NCBI GenBank assembly: GCA_038240295.1
Contig: JBBSDW010000102.1
Coordinates: 1-12,037 of the forward strand
DNA length: 12,037 bases
DNA from: JABDDM01 sp038240295
Lineage (GTDB): Bacteria; Bacteroidota; Ignavibacteria; Palsa-1295
Direction: 5' to 3'
A program made the translations under genes and the position numbers. The notes beneath the pieces were generated by a model. The model had not been told where the DNA came from, searched no databases, and saw nothing but the letters and a program-made list of their open reading frames with translations. Below are positions 7,196 to 12,037 of the stretch, one piece after another. How positions within the stretch are numbered: position 1 is the first letter of the stretch; every line of letters starts with the position of its first letter.

Positions 7196-9940
7196 CTATT
7201 TACGCTTGACCGCCTTTGATTTTGGCTGTTTTTCAACTGTCGCCGCCATCAGCTTTTTATTCTTCGCTGTCAGCTTTTTCCCCAATAGTTCGGAAGCTGT
7301 TTCGAGATCGAAGACGAACGGGATCGCCTGATCGACGGTCTTGATCGCTACGATATTGAGTCCTGCCTTTACGCGAGCCGGAATTTCGGCAAGTGTTTTA
7401 AGATTTTCTTCGGGTATAAGTACGCACTTGATGCCTTCGCGCTGGGCGGCAAGAAGTTTCTCCTGAAGTCCGCCGATCGGAAGCACGTTGCCACGAAGTG
7501 TGATCTCGCCAGTCATTGCAATATCCCCTCGCGCCGGCTTGCCTGTGATCGCGCTGATCATTGCCATCGTAAGCGTGACGCCGGCCGATGGTCCATCTTT
7601 CGGAATCGCACCTTCTGGTAAGTGAATGTGGATCTCTTTGTTTTTTGCAAAGGCTACGTCGATCCCGAGCGCGGCGTGGTTCGCACGTATATAACTCAGT
7701 GCAGCTTGCGCCGATTCTTTCATTACGTCACCAAGCTGGCCGGTTAATGTCAGCTTCTCGGTACCTTCCATTAAGAGCGTCTCGACCGGCAACACATCGC
7801 CACCCGTGCTCGTCCATGCGAGCCCCATCACAGCGCCCACCTTTGGATTCAATTCCTTGTGCGAAGTTTGATAGCGTGGAACGCCGAGATAGGATTCGAT
7901 CTTTGCAGGATCGATATCGATATGGAAGTTCGGATCGACCGTGATGCGTTCGACCGGCGCTTCTATACTTTCGATCACGACTCCCTCCTGCGGCACAATG
8001 CTTCGAAGTTCGCCACGCTCATCGACCTCTGTCGAACTTCGCTCGATCACATCCGCTTTCTTTTCTTTCTTTGGTTTCTTGCCGTTCTTCTGCGCAAGTC
8101 CATTCTTCAGCGCAAGCTTATCGGCTTTTTGATATGCTTCGGTCACGATCTGCTGTGCGACCTTGCGGCAAATGCGGGCGATCTGGCGAACAAGATTTCG
8201 AACGCCGGCTTCCTCCGTGTACTGGCGAATGATGCGCAGAATCGCTTCATCGGAAAAGACAACATTTTGCTCGGAAAGACCATGTGCCTTGAGCTGGCCG
8301 GGCACGATATGCCGCTTTGCGATCTCAAGTTTATCGTGTTCGAGATATCCTGGAATCTCGATGACTTCCATTCGGTCGAGCAACGGCAGCGGGATGTTGT
8401 ACTTCACATTCGCGGTCGTCACAAAAAAGACATTTTGCAGATCATACTCGACTTCGAGATAATGATCGACGAACGTGCAGTTCTGTTCGGGGTCGAGCAC
8501 TTCGAGCAAGGCCGAACTCGGGTCACCACGAAAATCCATCGACATCTTATCAATCTCGTCGAGGAGAATCAATGGATTGACAACTCCTGCCCGCTTCATT
8601 GATTGAATGATCTTGCCTGGCAAGGCACCAATATAGGTTCGTCGATGTCCGCGAATCTCGGCTTCATCGCGAACGCCACCGAGCGAAATGCGAACGAATT
8701 CGCGGCCAACCGCATGTGCGATCGAGCGTGCAAGTGATGTCTTGCCGACACCTGGAGGACCCACGAGACAGAGAATTTGCCCATGCATTTTCTCGACGAG
8801 ATTCAGCACAGCGATGTGCTCGAGAATTCGCTCTTTTGGTTTTTCAAGTCCGTAGTGATCGGCGTCCAGCACCTTACGGACGTTCTCGATATTGAGATGA
8901 TCCTTCGTCCGCTTGTTCCACGGCACTTGTGCGAGCGTTTCGAGATAGGTACGAATGACACCCGCCTCCGGCGACATAGCCGGTGTTTTTTTGAACCGCG
9001 CAAGCTCTTCGTCGACGCGCGTGCGAGCTGCCTTTGGAAGCCCGGCAGCCTCAAGCTGTTCGACGAGCTTTGCGAGTTCGGGATGCTGCTCATCAACTTC
9101 CTCGCCTAGCTCCTGCTGCAGAATTTTGATCTGCTCGTGCAGAAAATATTTGCGCTGCGATTTCTGGATCGTCGACTGGACTTTGAGATCGATCTCCTGC
9201 TCGATCTTCATAATGTCGATCTCGCTTGCGAGCAGTGCCGTCACGTGGAGGTACTGTTCGCGAACATCGGCGATCTCGAGGATGCGTTGCTTCGATTGAA
9301 GATCTTTTGTGATGTGGGCTGCGATATAAAAAAGCTTGCGGCGCGGGTCGGTGATGTTCTCGAATGCAAGCAGAACTTCCTGCGGAAGCTGACGCGACTG
9401 GCGAACATATTCACGAAAAAGATCGGAGGTATGACGCGTGAGCGCTTCAAGCTCCGGCGTTACTTCGCGCGTTGGCTTCATCAACTGCACGGTCGCCTCG
9501 AGATGGCCTTCACCCTGATGATATTCTGTCGCCGATGCCTGCTCGAGTCCATCGACGAGTACCTTCATCAGGCCATTCGGCAGCCGAATGATCCTGACGA
9601 TTCGCGCGAGGGTTCCTTCTTTATAAAGATCTTCCTTTGTGGGATCATCGACGCCCGAGTTCTTTTGCGCAACCAGGAAAATATATTTATCTCGAGCGAC
9701 TGCTGCGCTCGTAGCCGAAAGCGAAGACTCCCGGCCGACGAGAACAGGAAAGATCATGAAAGGAAAGATCACGACATCGCGCAACGCAAGCACAGGCACC
9801 CTGACCGGCAGATCGACGATCTCCCCTGCCTCAGGCGACATCACGATATTTTCAACTTCAGCCTCTTCGCTCAGTATCGGCAATTCCTGCTCTACGAGCT
9901 CAGCCGCATCAACCTGACTTTTTTTTCTTGATTTTGCCAT
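7196..9940 (-). CDS. lon: ATP-dependent Lon protease (LonA type)
   Basis: A 914-residue cytosolic AAA+ serine protease that degrades misfolded and regulatory proteins. The N-terminal substrate-binding domain spans about 43-245 (LPVRVPVLALRDVVIFPFM at the start), followed by a coiled-coil-like helix to about 300. The ATPase has Walker A GPPGVGKT (394-401), Walker B LILLDEIDK (457-465), sensor-1 TTAN (508-511), Arg523, and EEAGVRNL (576-583). The protease domain at about 690-885 has PKDGPSAG with Ser785, and Lys828 in GGLQEKLL; the 43-residue Ser-Lys spacing equals that of E. coli Lon. A charged linker of about 70 residues (603-680) separates ATPase and protease domains, and a Lys-rich tail follows residue 888. 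The ATG at 9940 is preceded by an in-frame TTG at 9943; ATG is preferred. It lies 58 nt after carA; no CIRCE heat-shock operator was seen in that gap. Confidence 0.97.
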   Translation of the reverse strand: MAKSRKKSQVDAAELVEQELPILSEEAEVENIVMSPEAGEIVDLPVRVPVLALRDVVIFPFMIFPVLVGRESSLSATSAAVARDKYIFLVAQKNSGVDDPTKEDLYKEGTLARIVRIIRLPNGLMKVLVDGLEQASATEYHQGEGHLEATVQLMKPTREVTPELEALTRHTSDLFREYVRQSRQLPQEVLLAFENITDPRRKLFYIAAHITKDLQSKQRILEIADVREQYLHVTALLASEIDIMKIEQEIDLKVQSTIQKSQRKYFLHEQIKILQQELGEEVDEQHPELAKLVEQLEAAGLPKAARTRVDEELARFKKTPAMSPEAGVIRTYLETLAQVPWNKRTKDHLNIENVRKVLDADHYGLEKPKERILEHIAVLNLVEKMHGQILCLVGPPGVGKTSLARSIAHAVGREFVRISLGGVRDEAEIRGHRRTYIGALPGKIIQSMKRAGVVNPLILLDEIDKMSMDFRGDPSSALLEVLDPEQNCTFVDHYLEVEYDLQNVFFVTTANVKYNIPLPLLDRMEVIEIPGYLEHDKLEIAKRHIVPGQLKAHGLSEQNVVFSDEAILRIIRQYTEEAGVRNLVRQIARICRKVAQQIVTEAYQKADKLALKNGLAQKNGKKPKKEKKADVIERSSTEVDERGELRSIVPQEGVVIESIEAPVERITVDPNFHIDIDPAKIESYLGVPRYQTSHKELNPKVGAVMGLAWTSTGGDVLPVETLLMEGTEKLTLTGQLGDVMKESAQAALSYIRANHAALGIDVAFAKNKEIHIHLPEGAIPKDGPSAGVTLTMAMISAITGKPARGDIAMTGEITLRGNVLPIGGLQEKLLAAQREGIKCVLIPEENLKTLAEIPARVKAGLNIVAIKTVDQAIPFVFDLETASELLGKKLTAKNKKLMAATVEKQPKSKAVKRK

Positions 9941-9998
9941 CAAACAAATATTCTTATCGGATACTCTTAAATTTTTACGAATAGCGTCGAAACGCGGA

Positions 9999-11120
9999 TC
10001 AGGCTTTCATCATTTGCATGAATTCTGCAAAGAGATAATCGCTCTCATGCGGGCCTGGCGAGGCTTCGGGATGATACTGCACCGCGAAGATCGGCAGTTT
10101 TTTATGACGGAAACCTTCGACGGTCTGATCGTTGAGATTGATGTGGGTAAGCTCGCAGTCGTTCGGCATCGAGTCCATTTTTACCGCAAAGCCATGGTTC
10201 TGGCTTGTGATCTCGATCTTCCTATTCTGAAGATTCATCACGGGATGATTCGCGCCGCGATGACCGAACTTGAGCTTGAACGTCTCGCCGCCCAGCGCGA
10301 GTGAAAGCAATTGATGTCCGAGACAGATACCGAAGATCGGCTCCTCTTCGTGCTTGATCAGTTGCCTGACCATCTCGATGCCATCCTTCACGGCATCCGG
10401 GTCGCCAGGCCCGTTCGATAGAAAAACGCCATCGGGCTTTAACTCTTTGATCTGCTCGTAGGAAGTTGTGCTCGGCAATACGGTCAGACGTGCACCGTGA
10501 TCGTGCAGTTTGCGAATGATATTTTGCTTGATCCCGAAGTCGATGACCGCGACATGCGGAGCGTTCTCGTTGTCTGTCCCGACAGCGCGGCGCTCTTTCA
10601 GAGTCACGCCTTTGGTGAGGTCCTGCCCCGTCATCTCCGGGATCGAACGTGCAACTTCAACTAATTCCTCATTCGAAAGCGACTCCGTAGAGATCACGCC
10701 GCGCATCGCACCTTCGGAGCGCAGAATGCGCACGAGCTTTCGTGTATCGATGCCATCGATGGCAAGCATTCCGCACTTGGCAAGAAAATGATCGAGACTT
10801 TCTTCTGCACGCCAATTCGAATAAAGCTCGGCAAGTTCGCGGATGATCAGTCCGTGCGAACTCGGCGCACGCGATTCAAGGTCTTCATGGGTGGCGCCGT
10901 AATTGCCGATGAGAGGATTCGTCATCGTTACCATCTGACCGGCATACGATGGATCGCTCAAGATCTCCTGATAACCGGTGAAGCTCGTCGTGAATACGAC
11001 TTCGCCGGTCGTCCGTTCTTTATCGAGCGCTCCGAACGCACAACCATTAAAGACCACACCATTCTCCAGAACCAGTCTCGCCGACTTATTTACTCTTTTG
11101 CTTCCGCTGACTTGACTCAT
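9999..11120 (-). CDS. carA: Carbamoyl-phosphate synthetase small (glutaminase) subunit
   Basis: Releases ammonia from glutamine and channels it to the large subunit CarB for carbamoyl phosphate, used in pyrimidine and arginine synthesis. The 373 residues have a typical CarA N-terminal domain (ARLVLENGVVFNG at 14-26, TTSFTGYQEILSDPSY at 44-59, GIDTRKLVRILR at 123-134) and a class I glutamine amidotransferase domain from about 188. The triad is intact: Cys266 in GICLGHQ, His350 and Glu352 in QYHPEASPGP. SNGPGDP (235-241) and TSQNHGFAV (305-313) are also present. The partner carB is not in this window. The ATG at 11120 has only a weak purine-rich AGAAGAAG upstream. A terminator on its upstream side and a promoter-like element indicate that it starts a new transcription unit, possibly continuing into lon. 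Confidence 0.97.
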   Translation of the reverse strand: MSQVSGSKRVNKSARLVLENGVVFNGCAFGALDKERTTGEVVFTTSFTGYQEILSDPSYAGQMVTMTNPLIGNYGATHEDLESRAPSSHGLIIRELAELYSNWRAEESLDHFLAKCGMLAIDGIDTRKLVRILRSEGAMRGVISTESLSNEELVEVARSIPEMTGQDLTKGVTLKERRAVGTDNENAPHVAVIDFGIKQNIIRKLHDHGARLTVLPSTTSYEQIKELKPDGVFLSNGPGDPDAVKDGIEMVRQLIKHEEEPIFGICLGHQLLSLALGGETFKLKFGHRGANHPVMNLQNRKIEITSQNHGFAVKMDSMPNDCELTHINLNDQTVEGFRHKKLPIFAVQYHPEASPGPHESDYLFAEFMQMMKA

Positions 11121-11133
11121 GTTGGCTTCTTCT

Positions 11134-11162
11134 ATTCTATCGTAAGGAAATTTCCTTTACAA
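11134..11162 (-). promoter_or_regulatory. Candidate carA promoter
   Basis: On the minus strand TTGTAA (11157-11162) and TAGAAT (11134-11139) are separated by exactly 17 nt, matching the general -35/-10 consensus at four and five of six positions. A Bacteroidota-style reading also fits part of it: TTTG with TAGAATAG about 20 nt downstream. The element lies between the upstream terminator and the carA ATG. The predicted start of transcription would leave a leader of only about 7 nt, which is unusually short and lowers confidence. Confidence 0.4.
11146..11155. promoter_or_regulatory. Palindrome GGAAATTTCC inside the carA promoter spacer, operator-like
   Basis: GGAAATTTCC is a perfect 10-bp palindrome. 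With flanking bases it extends as an imperfect inverted repeat, GTAAGGAAA/TTTCCTTTAC (11142-11160), with one unpaired base. It sits wholly between the proposed -35 and -10 boxes, a position where a bound repressor would block RNA polymerase. No known regulator is recognised from the sequence. Confidence 0.35.
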
Positions 11163-11189
11163 AAAGAACGGCTCGCGAGGAGCCGTTCT
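11161..11189 (-). terminator. Intrinsic terminator downstream of the DUF6580 gene
   Basis: A perfect 10-bp stem, AGAACGGCTC (11165-11174) with GAGCCGTTCT (11180-11189), closes a 5-nt loop and is followed on the minus strand by five U residues (11161-11165). The stem starts 29 nt after the stop codon of the DUF6580 gene. No T-run follows on the plus strand, so it acts in the minus direction and isolates the upstream pair from carA. Confidence 0.85.
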
Positions 11190-11218
11190 CATCAACGTTC
11201 GATCCGACGCAGACTCCC

Positions 11219-11776
11219 TCAGGCGATCGCAGTTGCACGCGAAGTGCTTCGAAGCTTATAAAGTTCGAAGGCTCCGAATAGTGCTGCGCTGAAGGTGATA
11301 TCTCCAAGAAGCGTATTGCGATAGAACGGCAGGCCCATCGTATAGGACTCGATCAAGCCGGTCATCGTGTGCGGATAGAAACTTCCATCGCCGATCATCC
11401 AGACTGCGAAGTTGGTGATCAGGAAGAAACTTACGGAACCAGCTAACAGGGACATGATCCAGCTCAAAAGCGTCGCATGCTCACGATAATACTGCCCAAA
11501 AAAGAGCACGAGCGCGAACGAGCCATAGACAAAGCCCATCAAGCGCCAGTCGTAGAGCCCAAGCGCAAGGTCGGTCAGGAACAACGCCAACAGCGGGATG
11601 ATAAGCGCGATCTTTCGCTTGGAGAGATAAGCCCCCGCGAAGAATGCGGAAGCCATCACTGCGTTGAAATTGAAGAAATGGAGCTTATTGAAGAGCACCC
11701 TGGTCGCCATCGCTACGATGGTCAGCAACGCGGCAAACAGCAGCTCGGATTGGTCCTCTTTCATGCGTAAAGCCAT
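11219..11776 (-). CDS. DUF6580-family putative membrane transport protein
   Basis: A 185-residue hydrophobic protein with about five or six membrane segments (roughly 11-30, 37-51, 56-73, 79-95, 103-127 and 153-171). Features I associate with DUF6580 are NFNAVMASAFFAGAYLS (36-52), LALFLTDLALGLYDW (62-76), LITNFAVW (118-125), FYPHTMTGLIESY (131-143) and PFYRNTLLGD near 148-157. The family is small, common in Bacteroidota and biochemically uncharacterised; its shape recalls small substrate-binding membrane subunits of uptake systems, but that is inference. The start is set at the ATG at 11776, 16 nt after the stop of the propeller gene; an ATG four codons later (11764) is possible. The open frame continues upstream to 11998, but that part overlaps the propeller gene and is not hydrophobic. 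A strong terminator follows. Confidence 0.8.
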   Translation of the reverse strand: MALRMKEDQSELLFAALLTIVAMATRVLFNKLHFFNFNAVMASAFFAGAYLSKRKIALIIPLLALFLTDLALGLYDWRLMGFVYGSFALVLFFGQYYREHATLLSWIMSLLAGSVSFFLITNFAVWMIGDGSFYPHTMTGLIESYTMGLPFYRNTLLGDITFSAALFGAFELYKLRSTSRATAIA

Positions 11777-11792
11777 GGGGTTATTTTTAAAG

Positions 11793-12037
11793 TCAGCGGT
11801 AGAACGCAAAGTGTGCTGGTGCAATTCCGGCAGTGAACGAACGCTTTTTTGCGCCGGTCGAGCCATCGAAAATATCGACCGTGCCACCCGGGCCATAACC
11901 GGACTTCCCGAGATAAAGCTCATTGTTGACGAGATCGAATCCCCCATCATAATAGGTGGTCCCGATGATGAATGTTCCGTTGGTCGTTCTTGTCGCAAGG
12001 TCGATCGAGGCTACCGAATCGCCGTTCGTTGCATAGA
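11793..12037 (-). CDS. YncE/YVTN-type beta-propeller protein, C-terminal fragment (BtuG-like?)
   Basis: The last 80 codons of a gene that enters from the right edge, ending in TGA at 11793-11795. The fragment begins YATNGDSVASIDLATR, which matches the YVTN beta-propeller repeat (YVTN...NTVSVID) at spaced positions. A second blade contains GGFDLVNNELYLGKSGYG and TVDIFDGSTGAKKRSF. The end, AGIAPAHFAFYR, resembles the closing strand of Bacteroidota surface propellers of the YncE/DUF5074/BtuG group. Such proteins are usually exported lipoproteins that bind ligands at the cell surface; the export signal would lie outside the window. It is followed after 16 nt by the DUF6580 gene, so the two are probably co-transcribed. 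The propeller call is fairly secure; a cobalamin-binding role is only a hypothesis. Confidence 0.65.
   Translation of the reverse strand, partial: YATNGDSVASIDLATRTTNGTFIIGTTYYDGGFDLVNNELYLGKSGYGPGGTVDIFDGSTGAKKRSFTAGIAPAHFAFYR

Noticed and set aside
7859..9931. Long plus-strand open frames opposite lon (7859-8602 and 9137-9931)
   Set aside because: They lie wholly antisense to a Lon gene with all catalytic motifs intact, show no recognisable domain and lack upstream signals. They are by-products of lon codon usage.
9941..9998. Possible heat-shock operator upstream of lon
   Set aside because: No CIRCE-type inverted repeat (TTAGCACTC/GAGTGCTAA) is present in the carA-lon gap, and no convincing promoter could be drawn there.
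11777..11998. N-terminal extension of the DUF6580 frame
   Set aside because: It overlaps the propeller gene in a different frame, is Ser/Arg-rich and not hydrophobic, and the family begins near the first membrane segment.

Overview
The window is roughly 50% GC and gene-dense. It carries seven complete, one 5'-only and one 3'-only protein gene; all but one (a phzF-family gene) lie on the minus strand. Several traits point to the Bacteroidota/FCB side of the bacterial tree, probably an Ignavibacteria/Kapabacteria-type lineage: a SprE/PorW-like TPR lipoprotein, a DUF6580 membrane protein beside a YncE/BtuG-like beta-propeller, a class 1B PyrD-PyrK pair, and start codons that mostly lack a Shine-Dalgarno sequence. 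This assignment is inference from gene families, not from a marker gene.

Layout in the direction of minus-strand transcription, from the right edge. (a) 12037-11219: the C-terminal end of a beta-propeller protein, then after 16 nt a DUF6580 multi-pass membrane protein, closed by a clear intrinsic terminator at 11161-11189. (b) 11162-7196: a promoter-like element whose spacer contains a 10-bp palindrome, then carA (glutaminase subunit of carbamoyl-phosphate synthetase) and, 58 nt later, lon protease. (c) 6294-7109: a lone plus-strand PhzF-family gene, convergent with lon and divergent from the next block. (d) 6205-827: a run of four genes: an 833-residue SprE/PorW-like TPR lipoprotein (GTG start), pyrK (TTG start), pyrD (stop and start directly abut) and a membrane-anchored MltD-like lytic transglycosylase (overlaps pyrD by up to 29 nt). 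(e) After a 210-bp spacer with a Bacteroidota-like promoter candidate, the N-terminal third of an S41 (CtpA-type) protease runs off the left edge.

Functionally the window mixes de novo pyrimidine synthesis (carA for step one, pyrK/pyrD for the dihydroorotate oxidation), protein quality control (lon, S41 protease), and cell-envelope or secretion functions (SprE/PorW-like lipoprotein, lytic transglycosylase, S41 protease). The right-hand pair could be the tail of a vitamin B12 or other surface uptake locus. I see no rRNA, tRNA, CRISPR array, insertion sequence or prophage gene, and no gene-free stretch longer than 300 bp. Nothing here is a clearly new multi-gene system. The most worthwhile leads are the propeller/DUF6580 pair, the divergent SprE/PorW-like protein with its Gln-rich tail, the long charged linker in Lon, and the operator-like palindrome in front of carA.
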